Notes: generated by a model not told the origin, from the letters alone. A DNA stretch of 64,000 bases from Iodobacter ciconiae (GCF_003952345.1 NZ_CP034433.1:558001-622000), one strand, 5' to 3'. Positions 45,737-54,796 are shown, counted from the stretch's first letter. Translations and numbers: made by a program.

Positions 45737-46317
45737 CAAAAAATCGCGGCGTGCGAATGGGGTGGGGAGCTGCCTTAGTCGTTACATTAGTGGCAGCCTG
45801 GTTTGCTCCCGAGCCGAAAGATGACGGTGTTTCATTAGCTTCACGCGTGGCTAAGCACCCGCCTGCATCTTCACAGCTAAATACTTTGCCTGTGAGTTTG
45901 CTACCAACCAATTTTGGCACGGGCATGGAAGGACAGCGAAATGGCAAAAAACCAACAAACTTGCTAGGAGTACTTAAAATTCGTGAACGAGGTGGTTTTG
46001 AGAATAAAGAGGCATCCTTGTTTACCAAAGCATCATGGGGCAGCCCGGCTCCAGCTATGAATCTTCCTCCTACGGTTTCTCCTTCGTTAGCACCTGTACC
46101 GGTTGCTCCTGCACTACCGTTTCGAGTTATGGGGCGTTACGAAGAGAGTGGAAAAAGCGTCGTATTTTTGCTGCAGGGCGATCAGAGCTGGGTTGTACGT
46201 GAAGGTGAAACCTTTGCCGGAACATATAAGGCAGAGCGTATTGCGTCTAACGCAATTCATTTGCGTTATCTACCGTTGAATGAAGTACAAGTACTGGAAA
46301 TCGGTGCTGCACCATGA
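45733..46317 (+). CDS. GspC/PilP-like periplasmic linker protein
   Basis: Start at ATG 45733, overlapping the preceding stop (ATGA). The 194-residue product has one N-terminal membrane segment (GWGAALVVTLVAAWFA), a Pro-rich linker and a compact C-terminal domain: LPFRVMGRYEESGKSVVFLLQGDQSWVVREGETFAGTYKAERIASNAIHLRYLPLNEVQVLEIG. This looks like the homology-region domain of GspC/PilP that contacts the secretin. It lies directly before the secretin gene, in agreement. Confidence 0.72.
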   Translation: MTKNRGVRMGWGAALVVTLVAAWFAPEPKDDGVSLASRVAKHPPASSQLNTLPVSLLPTNFGTGMEGQRNGKKPTNLLGVLKIRERGGFENKEASLFTKASWGSPAPAMNLPPTVSPSLAPVPVAPALPFRVMGRYEESGKSVVFLLQGDQSWVVREGETFAGTYKAERIASNAIHLRYLPLNEVQVLEIGAAP

Positions 46318-46422
46318 AGAATGAATGAGATAAATATGCGAACGGAATATGAATTTTTACAAAGATGGTGCTTATGTGCGGTAGATGGTAGTAGCTCGGT
46401 TTTGTGGTTTAAGCGAAACTTA

Positions 46423-48795
46423 ATGGATGCAGCCTTCAGATATTTGTTTTTGAGTGTTTTTGTGCTGATCCTGTTATCAGGGTGCGCCAGCACACAAGCT
46501 TTTAAAGACGGTAATGCTTTGCTGGCTGAAGGGAAAACGGAACAGGGCCTAGCTAAACTTGAAGAAGCAGTCAAACTGGATCCTAAAAACATTGAATACC
46601 GCATCGCCCTGGCTAGCCGCCGGGCATCTGTTATTAACCGTTTGATCGTAAGTGGTGAGTCGGCTCGCAGGGAAGGGCACCTGAGTGATGCAGAGAAGTT
46701 GTATAGGCAAGTGCAGTCACTTGATTCAGAAAATGTAATGGCTCGTCAGGGGTTGGATGCTTTATCGAAAGCAAGACGTCATCAACTCGTATTAACTGAT
46801 TCTGAGTCCCTACTTAAAAAGGGAACCCTGCCCGACCTGATTGAGGCTTTGGAGAAACTTCGCCCGGTTTTCTCTGAAAATCCAGGCCATAAAGCGGCAC
46901 TTCACCTCAAGGCTCGTATTGAGGAGCAACGTGCTAAGTTAATTCGTTCAGAAACAAAATTGGCTTCTGTTTTTCGTAAGCCTATTTCGCTGGAATTTCG
47001 TGATGCACCCTTGAAATCAGTAATTGAAGTTATTGCTAAAGTTTCTGGGCTGAACTTTTTTTATGATAAGGATATTCGGCCAGATTTGAAGGCAACTATT
47101 TTTGCAAAGAATACGACGATTGAGGATGCCATGCGCTTATTGCTCGTGACTAACCAATTGGAACAAAAAATTCTTAATGAGAATTCTATTCTGATTTATC
47201 CGAGTACACCTCAAAAACTCAAGGACTATCAAACCTTGGCGGTACGGAGTTTTTATCTTACCAATGCTGATGTCAAGGCAGTGTCAAATTCGATTAAGAC
47301 TATTGTTAAGAGCAAAGATATAGTGATTGATGAACGATTGGGCATCATTATTATACGTGATACGCCTGAGGCCATTCGCATGGCTGAACGTATTGTAAGT
47401 TTGCAGGATTTAAGTGATCCTGAAGTGATGCTGGAAGTTGAGATTATGGAGATCAAACGTTCAAGGTTGCTTGAATTAGGAATTCAGTGGCCAAGTCAGT
47501 TAACACTGTCCCCGCTGCAGATTGGGGGTGTTCCATTACTTTTAGATGATTTGAAAAACATTACGCAGGCAACTACGCAGGCAACTATTGGCAGTGTCGT
47601 GATCAATGCTCGTAAGGAAAATCAAAATGGCAATATATTAGCCAATCCAAGGATACGTGTACGTAATAAGGAGAAAGCCAAAATCCAGATTGGTGATCGT
47701 GTTCCGATTATTACGACGACTTCTACATCAACGGGATTTGTGTCTGAATCCGTAAATTACATTGATGTAGGGCTAAAACTGGAGGTAGAACCGAATATCT
47801 ATTTGGATGAAGAGGTGGCAATCAAGATTAATTTGGAAGTGTCTAATTTGGTGCGTGAGGTATTAAGCAAATCAGGCACGCTGTCCTACCAGATTGGCAC
47901 ACGTGGAGCTAATACAGTGTTGCGCCTCAAAGATGGTGAAACGCAGATTCTAGCTGGGTTGATCAGCGACGAAGACCGAACAAGCTCTAATAAGGTACCT
48001 GGTCTTGGTGATTTGCCTATTGCTGGCCGCTTGTTTGGTGGCCAAAAAGACGATGCGCAGCGTAGTGAAATTTTGCTGTCGATTACCCCACGAATTGTCC
48101 GCTCCATTCAACGTCCTGATATGCTTGAGGCCGAATTCGAGTCAGGTACTGAAAGTAGTATTGGCACACAGACTTTGCGGCTGGGAACAATAGAGCCAGA
48201 AGCAAGTGAAAATCAATCTGTCACTTCAAGTAATGGAGCTTTAAGTAATAAGGTTATCACCCCTCCTATAGAAACAAGGGGTAACGATAACAATACGATG
48301 CCACGAAATGCCTCCTCGCTGACACCGGGCGTGGATCCTGGAGCAATACCTCATTCGGTGGGCTCGACCGGTGCTGTGATACTGGCATGGCAGGCTCCTG
48401 GACAGGTTCGTGTGGGGGAGCAGTTTAGTGCAGTGATTCGTGTTAACAGTGCACAAGCATTGCGTGGCCTTCCGGTTATGCTGGGGTTTGATCCGCAAGT
48501 GTTGCAAGTTGTCAGTGTTCAAGAAGGTGATTTTTTCAAACAAAATAATGGGCAGAGCAGTTTTAGTCAACGCGTTGACCCTATTCAAGGTAAGGTGTTT
48601 GCTGCTTTAGTCAGGCAAACGACAAATGCCCACGATACTGGAATTAACGGTACAGGTAATTTAGTAAGCGTTAATTTTAAAGCAATCAGGGCTGGAAGTT
48701 CGACCCGTATACAGCTGCTTTCTGCCAGCCCGGAGCCCATTTTATCCTCGCCCATTTCACTGCCAATTGAACAATTAATTCGCGTGGTACCATGA
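46423..48795 (+). CDS. gspD: TPR-secretin-cohesin lipoprotein (GspD-like)
   Basis: Start placed at ATG 46423 because it sits right before a lipoprotein signal ([13 protein letters not shown], lipid Cys 21); the frame is open up to 46321. The 790-residue product has TPR-like repeats (about 25-190), secretin N-domains ([25 protein letters not shown]..), the secretin pore domain with the signature [16 protein letters not shown] (about 525-540) and [13 protein letters not shown]-terminal cohesin-like domain (about 650-790: [27 protein letters not shown]..) completes it. Such fusions occur in type II/MSHA-like relatives and differ from classic GspD. It would form the outer-membrane channel. Confidence 0.9.
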   Translation: MDAAFRYLFLSVFVLILLSGCASTQAFKDGNALLAEGKTEQGLAKLEEAVKLDPKNIEYRIALASRRASVINRLIVSGESARREGHLSDAEKLYRQVQSLDSENVMARQGLDALSKARRHQLVLTDSESLLKKGTLPDLIEALEKLRPVFSENPGHKAALHLKARIEEQRAKLIRSETKLASVFRKPISLEFRDAPLKSVIEVIAKVSGLNFFYDKDIRPDLKATIFAKNTTIEDAMRLLLVTNQLEQKILNENSILIYPSTPQKLKDYQTLAVRSFYLTNADVKAVSNSIKTIVKSKDIVIDERLGIIIIRDTPEAIRMAERIVSLQDLSDPEVMLEVEIMEIKRSRLLELGIQWPSQLTLSPLQIGGVPLLLDDLKNITQATTQATIGSVVINARKENQNGNILANPRIRVRNKEKAKIQIGDRVPIITTTSTSTGFVSESVNYIDVGLKLEVEPNIYLDEEVAIKINLEVSNLVREVLSKSGTLSYQIGTRGANTVLRLKDGETQILAGLISDEDRTSSNKVPGLGDLPIAGRLFGGQKDDAQRSEILLSITPRIVRSIQRPDMLEAEFESGTESSIGTQTLRLGTIEPEASENQSVTSSNGALSNKVITPPIETRGNDNNTMPRNASSLTPGVDPGAIPHSVGSTGAVILAWQAPGQVRVGEQFSAVIRVNSAQALRGLPVMLGFDPQVLQVVSVQEGDFFKQNNGQSSFSQRVDPIQGKVFAALVRQTTNAHDTGINGTGNLVSVNFKAIRAGSSTRIQLLSASPEPILSSPISLPIEQLIRVVP

Positions 48796-49286
48796 TGCGA
48801 AAATCATGGGAGCTTGGGCGGCTACAGGGTTTTACATTCGTTGAGTTGATGGTAACGCTGGCCATTATGGCTGTACTGGTTACCGTTGCAGTCCCGATGG
48901 TACAAATCGGATTACAACGACAAAAAGAGCGTGATCTGCGTGCAGGTTTGATCGAAATTCGCGAAGCCATTGATGCTTATAAAAGGGCAGCAGACCAAGG
49001 AAGAATCGCTGTACAGGTTGGAGAATCCGGTTATCCGCAAAATTTGAATCAGCTAGTCGAAGGGGTTGTGGATCAGCGTAGTCCAAATCGGCAAAAACTC
49101 TTTTTTTTGCGCCGTATACCAGCAGACCCGATGGTAGAACGAGCTCGGTCTCACCCCGCTGAGACTTGGGGGCTGAGAAGTTACATCTCACCTGCGGATG
49201 CACCTGCAGAAGGAGAGGATGTTTTCGATGTGTATTCGCGTTCCGGCAAACTTGGTTTGAATGGCGTGCCATACAGAGAGTGGTAA
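48792..49286 (+). CDS. Pseudopilin, GspG-like (second)
   Basis: A 164-residue protein with prepilin signal [25 protein letters not shown] (Glu at +5), followed by a GspG-like body ([45 protein letters not shown]) and a short C-terminal sheet. It overlaps the secretin stop (ATGA). The PADPM segment matches the conserved PxDP loop. Likely a minor pilin forming or capping the pseudopilus. Confidence 0.88.
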   Translation: MMRKSWELGRLQGFTFVELMVTLAIMAVLVTVAVPMVQIGLQRQKERDLRAGLIEIREAIDAYKRAADQGRIAVQVGESGYPQNLNQLVEGVVDQRSPNRQKLFFLRRIPADPMVERARSHPAETWGLRSYISPADAPAEGEDVFDVYSRSGKLGLNGVPYREW

Positions 49287-49289
49287 ACA

Positions 49290-49673
49290 ATGCGAATGCG
49301 GCCATTGCCCAAAGGGTTTACTTTAATTGAAATGCTTATTGTCATGGCTATTGTGGCCTTGCTTTTGACAATTGCACTGCCTCGTTATTTTGGTTCGCTT
49401 GAAAAATCTAAGGATGTCGCTCTGCAAGAAAATTTAAAGGTATTACGATTGAGCCTTGATAGATTCTATTCAGATAAAGGGCATTATCCGCAAACTTTAG
49501 GTGAGTTGGTTGAGTATCGTTATCTTAAGACTATTCCAATAGACCCTATCACGGAATCATCAAGCTCCTGGATACTCATTCCTGCTCGCGATGCTGATAC
49601 ACCAGGTATTTCAGATATTAAAAGTGGTGCCTCAGGTCTGAGTCAGGAAGGGTATGCTTACGATGTCTTGTAG
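49290..49673 (+). CDS. Pseudopilin, GspG-like (third)
   Basis: A 127-residue protein with prepilin signal KG-FTLIEMLIVMAIVALLLTIALPRYF (Glu at +5) and RLSLDRFYSDKGHYPQTLGELVEYRYLKTIPIDPITESSSSWI. It follows three bases after the previous gene and overlaps the next by 20 bases. Like its neighbours it lacks a clear calcium-binding loop at the end. Confidence 0.88.
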   Translation: MRMRPLPKGFTLIEMLIVMAIVALLLTIALPRYFGSLEKSKDVALQENLKVLRLSLDRFYSDKGHYPQTLGELVEYRYLKTIPIDPITESSSSWILIPARDADTPGISDIKSGASGLSQEGYAYDVL

Positions 49674-50214
49674 ATTAGTATCTTTAAAATACCAGAGTGG
49701 GTTTACCTATCTGTGGGTTCTGCTATTAGTGGCTTTTATGGGGGTAGCTTTAACTTTAGCGGTTGAAGTAGATCAAACTATCTCACAGCGTGATCGAGAA
49801 AAATCATTGCTTGCAATAGGCCGTCAATTTCAGAGAGCTATTGGAAGTTATTATGAAAGTCAACATCCGGGTGGAAAAAAAGAGTATCCAGCTAGTTTAG
49901 ATGATTTATTGCAAGATCCGCGCTACCCAGGAATTAAGCGCCATTTGCGAGAAATATTTGTTGATCCGATAACAGGAAAGGCAGAGTGGGGATTTAAACG
50001 CATTGCCGGTCGAATTGTCGCAGTTTATTCTTTGTCGGAGAAAACCCCAATCAAGCAGGCAAATTTTGAGGTCGGATTTGAATATTTGCAGGGTGCAAAA
50101 AAATATAATGATTGGATATTTGCCTATCCGTCGGATTTGTTGTTAAAGCCTAGTGATGGTGATGATTTCAAGCAAGATCTTTCTTCCCCTATCCTGAATG
50201 AGGCTATACCTTGA
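49654..50214 (+). CDS. Pseudopilin-like protein (fourth), with changed cleavage region
   Basis: A 186-residue protein with SG-FTYLWVLLLVAFMGVALTLAVEVDQTISQRDREKSL. The usual glutamate at +5 after the cleaved Gly is replaced by tryptophan/leucine (FTYLW), a feature known from GspK-type tip pseudopilins and some MSHA-like minor pilins. The body has GSYYESQHPGGKKEYPASLDDLLQDPRYPG and IFVDPITGKAEWG. Start may be ATG 49654 or 49663. It overlaps both neighbours. Confidence 0.8.
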   Translation: MLTMSCRLVSLKYQSGFTYLWVLLLVAFMGVALTLAVEVDQTISQRDREKSLLAIGRQFQRAIGSYYESQHPGGKKEYPASLDDLLQDPRYPGIKRHLREIFVDPITGKAEWGFKRIAGRIVAVYSLSEKTPIKQANFEVGFEYLQGAKKYNDWIFAYPSDLLLKPSDGDDFKQDLSSPILNEAIP

Positions 50215-51155
50215 TCACTCAAATGGGCCGCATTGCAGGGCTTGGGGTATTGTTAGGTTTTGTGTTGGCGCTGTTGGCCGGATCGCTTGCTCAGGCCCAA
50301 GAGCTAAAAACTTTGAAGTCGGGCTATGAGCTTCCGGATGTTCTTAATGCTATTCCGTCAGCAGGTGGTGTTTGTCGGCAGGATGATACTTTTGCTTCAT
50401 TAATAAATGGTGAGTTTTCTAAAGAAACAACGAAATTGGATTTGAGCTGCGCAAAAACAGCACAGGACTTGGTGCCAATACTTGCACAATCAAAAGGCAG
50501 TTTAATCGACCTGAGGTCAGCAGCAGATTACCGTGTGTGGCATGTTCCTAATTCTACAAACCTTACATTGTCTGATATTCTAACCAAGTTGTATTTACGA
50601 AATAACATCATTGTGCTTATGGGGGATGGAAGGTTAGAGTCGGAAATATATCTTGCCTGCTCACGTTTGAAACACGCTGGTTTTCGCCAGGTATTTATGG
50701 TTCGAGGTGGAATTCTCGGCTGGATGCAACATGGATACGCCACACGGGGAAATGCAGTCAAACTTTCTGATGCAGTTAAAATCACATCAGCAGAGTTGTG
50801 GGCGGGAGCCCAATTTGTGGAAAACCGTATTTTGTTGGATGCTGATCGTATCTCAATGCGTGCGCTGCTGCCCAGTGCGATTGTATTGAATGTGAATGCC
50901 ATTAGCATGGTACGGGCTATCGTTAGCAGCAGTAGGGGAGGAAAACAAAAATCTACACCATTAATGGGGTTGATTTTTGTAACTTCTTCAACAATTTCTG
51001 AAGAGCAGCTTCGTGATCTTCATCAGGCTGCATTGCCTTATTCTTTACTGGTCTATACCGGTACGGAGCTTGATTATCGTACATTTGTTGATCAACAAAA
51101 GGCTGTTTTTTCTGCCCAGGCCCGTGGCCCAAAAACTCTTGGTTGTGGGCTATGA
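50211..51155 (+). CDS. Exported rhodanese-fold protein lacking the catalytic cysteine
   Basis: A 314-residue protein with a signal peptide (IAGLGVLLGFVLALLAGSLAQAQ before ELKTL). The rhodanese pattern is visible: SLIDLRSAADYRVWHVPNSTNLTL (about 96-120) and LACSRLKHAGFRQVFMVRGGILGWMQHG (about 148-175). Where active rhodaneses have the loop cysteine this protein has VLMGDGRLES, so sulfur transfer is unlikely; it may be a binding module. A second, more diverged half follows. It overlaps the last pseudopilin and the next gene. Similar exported rhodaneses near pilin genes are not known to me with a proven role. Confidence 0.75.
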   Translation: MITQMGRIAGLGVLLGFVLALLAGSLAQAQELKTLKSGYELPDVLNAIPSAGGVCRQDDTFASLINGEFSKETTKLDLSCAKTAQDLVPILAQSKGSLIDLRSAADYRVWHVPNSTNLTLSDILTKLYLRNNIIVLMGDGRLESEIYLACSRLKHAGFRQVFMVRGGILGWMQHGYATRGNAVKLSDAVKITSAELWAGAQFVENRILLDADRISMRALLPSAIVLNVNAISMVRAIVSSSRGGKQKSTPLMGLIFVTSSTISEEQLRDLHQAALPYSLLVYTGTELDYRTFVDQQKAVFSAQARGPKTLGCGL

Positions 51156-52042
51156 GCGTTCAGCACGGTAGACGTTTTTTTGTTGGGACATGCTTTGGTA
51201 TTGCGAGTACTGTTTTTTTCCCAAATATTTTATTTGCAATTCCCTTGCCAGATAGGGGGGAGAATGTGAATCTAAAGCGCAGACTGCGCTTTAGATTAGG
51301 CCTCCAAAATACTCTTGCTCATGGATTGGTAAATCAAAAGTTCTGGTGTTACATGCCTCTGGAATCGGAAAGACAAAGTATTCATGAGATCGAAGTGTCG
51401 ATGCCGTATCGGTTAAAAACTGATTATTTCGGCCACCGAATATTGGAGCTTAGCTTTGATGAGGTGCCGGGTTATTTTCAAAAAATAGTTACATTAGATA
51501 TCGTGGTCAGATTCAATGAGGGACAGCTCCCAAAAGCGCTGTCGAAGGATTTAGACTGGGTTAAAAATGAGCGCTTTATCGAGTCTGACTCTCCGCTAAT
51601 TATTAGTCTCGCTAAGCAATTGCGACGTGAGTCTCACAGACAGACTATAGAGGCAATTTATAGTTGGGTTTCCGACAATATTGAATACGCCGGATTTTTA
51701 CCTGATGATTTTGGCGCAAGTTACGCCCTGGAAAATCGACGAGGTGATTGCACTGAACATGCATATCTTGTTGCAGCTTTGGCAAGAGTTAATAAAATTC
51801 CTGCAAAAGTGATCGGGGGTTATGTGGCGGATCATGATTTGGCACCCAAGCCACAGGACTATCATAATTGGGCAGAGGTTTTTGTAAATGATCGCTGGTT
51901 TATTATTGATGCTCAAAAACGCTGCATCTACCCAGCTTCGGGTAAGTATGTGGCTTTTCGTATTTATAGTCATGTTCCCATTAATGATGTGGGTACTGCT
52001 CACCGCTATAGGATCGATGGCCAGTTGCAGGTCAGTTTTTGA
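51152..52042 (+). CDS. Exported transglutaminase-like protease-fold protein
   Basis: Start at ATG 51152, overlapping the preceding stop (ATGA). The 296-residue product has a signal-like N-terminus (RRFFVGTCFGIASTVFFPNILFA). A transglutaminase-like domain occupies about 140-296 with the triad visible: Cys in RRGDCTEHAYLVAALARV, His in YHNWAEVFV, and Asp in FIIDAQ. Such periplasmic proteins act as peptidases or cross-linkers. As the last gene of the operon it could process or cross-link the large secreted proteins, which is inference only. Confidence 0.82.
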   Translation: MSVQHGRRFFVGTCFGIASTVFFPNILFAIPLPDRGENVNLKRRLRFRLGLQNTLAHGLVNQKFWCYMPLESERQSIHEIEVSMPYRLKTDYFGHRILELSFDEVPGYFQKIVTLDIVVRFNEGQLPKALSKDLDWVKNERFIESDSPLIISLAKQLRRESHRQTIEAIYSWVSDNIEYAGFLPDDFGASYALENRRGDCTEHAYLVAALARVNKIPAKVIGGYVADHDLAPKPQDYHNWAEVFVNDRWFIIDAQKRCIYPASGKYVAFRIYSHVPINDVGTAHRYRIDGQLQVSF

Positions 52043-52337
52043 ATTACACATTTAGTTGTGCATCCGATTTAATCCTTCGCAATACAGATTCTATTTCTAT
52101 CAAAATCTATTTTTTCCACAAATACAGATTCGGGTTTAATTCCGTATTCCACTATTGATATTAAATTGTTTTTTTATTTCTTTGAGTTTTCACCCAATAC
52201 GCTTAAGTGGGTACATTATTACACTTGTAGTGTGTGGGTAATTCCTTAGTAAAATACAAGTAAATTGGGTAAATTAGAAAAAAGTTATGGTGCAGCTTCA
52301 TGTAATATTTGCGATTGTCATATGTCGTTGATTTATT
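52043..52337. other. AT-rich gap after the secretion operon
   Basis: About 295 bases, clearly AT-rich, with two copies of AATACAGATTC (about 52081 and 52119) and a small hairpin ACACT-TGT-AGTGT (about 52223-52235). No coding region or clear terminator seen. Confidence 0.5.
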
Positions 52338-52461
52338 ATGAATCCTCGTGATCTGTTTGCCCCAGCGCGCAACAGGCAGCAAGGGGATCAATCAGGCTTA
52401 TTGCTATCAGATAGACTGCCTCTCACCCGATGGCGCTTTAGAGCTCAAATCGCTAGGTAAT
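52338..52461 (+). pseudogene. Unrecognised gene start, cut by IS3 insertion
   Basis: An open frame from ATG 52338 reads MNPRDLFAPARNRQQ..LLLSDRLPLTRWRFRAQIA and runs into the end of the IS3 element at 52456, where it stops within a few bases. There is no clear ribosome binding site. The abrupt end at the IS boundary suggests that the IS split a gene, but the family is not recognised and the continuation beyond 54508 was not identified. Confidence 0.3.
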
Positions 52462-52498
52462 CCCCCCATTTTTAAGCTCACTTAAAAGTAGAGACTAG

Positions 52499-53353
52499 GG
52501 TCTGTTGACGTTTCAAGCTAAAGTCATGCAATGACGGATGCAAACCCGCAGAATTCAGGTTCCTACACCATTTCCCCTGCAGGTTTGCGATGCCCCGATT
52601 AATGCTCAGTAACGAGCTTTGGTCGAAGCTAGAAAAGATTCTGCTTCAACACACCATTTACAACAAGCCTGATTTACGAATTACCGTCGAAGGAATGTTT
52701 TACCGCATGCGCGTTGGCTGCCCGTGGCGGGATTTACCCAGCGCCTTTGGTGAATGGAATTCAGTCTATAAACGCTTTAATGCTTGGTCTGTAGCTGGGA
52801 AATGGCTCAATATTTTCAAAGCCTTACTGATCGACCCCGATTTTGAATGGGTATTCATTGATGGTAGCTATGCCAAGGCGCATCAACACAGCGCCGGGGC
52901 GGCCAGCGATCAATCTGAAGCGATTGGCAAAAGCCGTGCAGGGAACACCAGCAAAATTCATTTGGCGGTAGATGCTTATGGTTTGCCGATTGCCTTCGAA
53001 ATTACCGGAGGCGAGATTAATGATTGTACTGCCGCCCCAGAGCTGATTGCCCAACTGCCTTCAGCCGAAGTGATCATCGCAGATAAGGGGTACGATAGTG
53101 AGTACCTTCGAGGACTGATTTCTGCGCAGGGTGCGCGATCAGTGATTCCCAGAAAACGTAATTCAATCAAAGGGAATGTGGATCTAGATCGTGGGCTGTA
53201 TTGCTATCGACATTTGGTCGAGAATGCTTTTGCGCGATTGAAGCATTACCGCGCAGTGGCATTCCGATATGACAAGTTGAAGCGAAATTATGAAAGTGTC
53301 ATAGCCATGGCGTGCGCATTTTTATGGCTACCGATGTGAAACGTCAACAGACC
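52499..53353 (+). mobile_element. IS5-family element nested in the IS3 copy
   Basis: 855 bases with 17-bp perfect terminal inverted repeats GGTCTGTTGACGTTTCA, flanked by a 4-base target duplication CTAG (52495-52498 and 53354-53357). Copy 1 of the IS3 element has an uninterrupted CTAGGCATG at the matching place, which proves the insertion point. One transposase gene inside. Confidence 0.93.
52590..53339 (+). CDS. IS5-family transposase
   Basis: A 249-residue DDE transposase in a single frame. N-terminal DUF4096-like part: RMRVGCPWRDLPSAFGEWNSVYKRFNAWSVAGKW. Catalytic residues: first Asp in FIDGSYAKAHQH, second in IIADKGYDSEYLR, Glu in HLVENAFARLKHYRAVAFRYDK. It appears intact, so the element may be active. 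Confidence 0.93.
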   Translation: MPRLMLSNELWSKLEKILLQHTIYNKPDLRITVEGMFYRMRVGCPWRDLPSAFGEWNSVYKRFNAWSVAGKWLNIFKALLIDPDFEWVFIDGSYAKAHQHSAGAASDQSEAIGKSRAGNTSKIHLAVDAYGLPIAFEITGGEINDCTAAPELIAQLPSAEVIIADKGYDSEYLRGLISAQGARSVIPRKRNSIKGNVDLDRGLYCYRHLVENAFARLKHYRAVAFRYDKLKRNYESVIAMACAFLWLPM

Positions 53354-54181
53354 CTAGGCATGTAATGCCAGTTTTTGTTTCGGGGTGATGCCGCCCAATC
53401 CCATATGCGGGCGCTCGTTATTGTAAGTCCAAAGCCATTGCGTTGCAGTTTCTTGCACTTCGGCAAGGCTTTCAAAGTCATCACATGCCAGCCATTCATA
53501 ACGTACGGTACGATTATAACGCTCAATATATGCATTTTGCTGCGGATTGCCAGGCTGAATATAAGCCAATTCAATCGATTGTTGCTCTGCCCAATTCTTT
53601 AGCAGATGGCTAATATATTCAGGGCCATTATCGGACCTGATTCGTTTGGGCTTACCGCGCCATTCAATAATTTGATTCAGGCTGCGTATTACGCGCTCTG
53701 CTGGCAAAGAGAAGTCGACTTCAATGCCCAATCCTTCCCGATTAAAATCATCAATCACATTGAATAAGCGAATGCTGCGGCCATCGGCCAATTGATCGTG
53801 CATAAAATCCATCGACCACGTTTCATTTTTTACCTCTGGTACTGCTAATGGCTCTGGCATTTCGCGTTCTAAGCGCTTTTTAGGCTTAATCCGCAGATTT
53901 AACTCCAAATTACAGTAAATCCGGTAAACACGTTTATGGTTCCAGCGCTTTTTCTTGACGTTGCGCAGATGTAGAAAACAAAGGCCAAAGCCCCAGTTGC
54001 GATGAGTTTCCGTGAGCTGGACCAATGAATCAGCGATTTGGGCATTTTCTGCATCCAGCTTGGCCACATAACGATAGCAGGTCGTGCTGATTACAAAACT
54101 GGCGCAAGCCACACGAATAGACACGGCCTTGGTTTTAACGGCCCAGCGAGCCATCTCTCGACGCTGAGATGGCTTCACCAC
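53354..54181 (-). CDS. IS3-family transposase OrfB
   Basis: A 275-residue catalytic part with an N-terminal HTH_21-like region (about 50-100) and an integrase core: first Asp in [10 protein letters not shown], second in [15 protein letters not shown], Glu in [16 protein letters not shown]. Its first codons overlap the end of orfA by seven bases, so OrfAB is expected through a -1 frameshift. The stop codon lies within the CTAG duplicated by the IS5 insertion, so the protein end is unchanged. Confidence 0.92.
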   Translation of the reverse strand: MVKPSQRREMARWAVKTKAVSIRVACASFVISTTCYRYVAKLDAENAQIADSLVQLTETHRNWGFGLCFLHLRNVKKKRWNHKRVYRIYCNLELNLRIKPKKRLEREMPEPLAVPEVKNETWSMDFMHDQLADGRSIRLFNVIDDFNREGLGIEVDFSLPAERVIRSLNQIIEWRGKPKRIRSDNGPEYISHLLKNWAEQQSIELAYIQPGNPQQNAYIERYNRTVRYEWLACDDFESLAEVQETATQWLWTYNNERPHMGLGGITPKQKLALHA

Positions 54182-54456
54182 TTTTTTGACATGGCCTCTT
54201 TGATGATATCCGCTTGCATCTGGGCTTCGATATACATCTTTTTAAGGCGCTTGTTTTCGTCCTCCAGCTCTTTCATTCGCGTCATCATCGAGACGTCCAT
54301 GCCGCCAAACTTAGCGCGCCATTTATAAAACGAGGCGGAACTCATGCCGTGCTCACGGCACAGCTCAGGAACGGTCGAACCAGCTTCGGCTTGCTTTAAA
54401 ATCGCCATAATCTGGCTGTCGGAATAACGTACTGCTTTCATGTAGAAGCTCCTCAA
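54175..54456 (-). CDS. IS3-family transposase OrfA
   Basis: A 93-residue HTH_Tnp_1 protein: [43 protein letters not shown] (about 6-48), then a leucine-zipper-like [30 protein letters not shown]. It binds the IS ends and dimerises. It overlaps orfB. Confidence 0.92.
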   Translation of the reverse strand: MRSFYMKAVRYSDSQIMAILKQAEAGSTVPELCREHGMSSASFYKWRAKFGGMDVSMMTRMKELEDENKRLKKMYIEAQMQADIIKEAMSKKW

Positions 54457-54579
54457 AGACTGCGAGAAAATTCTACTTAAAAATGAGCTGGTTTTGTGGG
54501 GGATTACCTTTTGACGCCCAGAAAAAGCATTACGCCGTACATCATCCCAACAATTGCATCACAGATAAGTTGAAGATCA

Positions 54580-54790
54580 TTATCTTGGCGTACTAGGGAA
54601 TTCGCGGTGAAGCTGCCCGTTGCGCACAATCACCACGGCGGTTTGGGCTTGGCTGGCAATGATGCGGGCGCGTTGCTGCGCCGCTTGAATGCTGGACTTT
54701 AGCTCAGCCAGCCATGGGGCGTAATCGGGAGTTAGGTCGGGGCGGGGCCGAGCAATTCTTATGGTTGAAGGGGATTGCTCCGAAGAGCAT
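54580..54790 (-). pseudogene. DUF1016 (YhcG/PDDEXK) N-terminal remnant, copy A
   Basis: A minus-strand frame without a start codon reads RPDLTPDYAPWLAELKSSIQ.. then AAQQRARIIASQAQTAVVVIVRNGQLHREFPSTPR and stops at 54580. The DYAPWLAELKxxIQxAQQRA pattern is the start of DUF1016 nuclease-family proteins; the rest (normally over 300 residues) is missing. A diverged second copy lies at 55188-55364. Confidence 0.55.
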
Positions 54791-54796
54791 TTAATA

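Larger units (their letters stand above)
52456..54508 (-). mobile_element. IS3-family element (copy 2), carrying a nested IS5-family element
   Basis: Ends are inverted repeats: the left end reads GGTAATCCCCCC.. AGCTCACTTAAAAGTAG and the right end, in complement, GGTAATCCCCCA.. AGCTCATTTTTAAGTAG. The element encodes overlapping orfA (54175-54456) and orfB (53354-54181) on the minus strand. An IS5-family element sits in its 3' end, between orfB and the left repeat. No clear target duplication flanks the whole unit. The OrfA sequence is most like the IS407-type branch, from memory. Confidence 0.88.
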
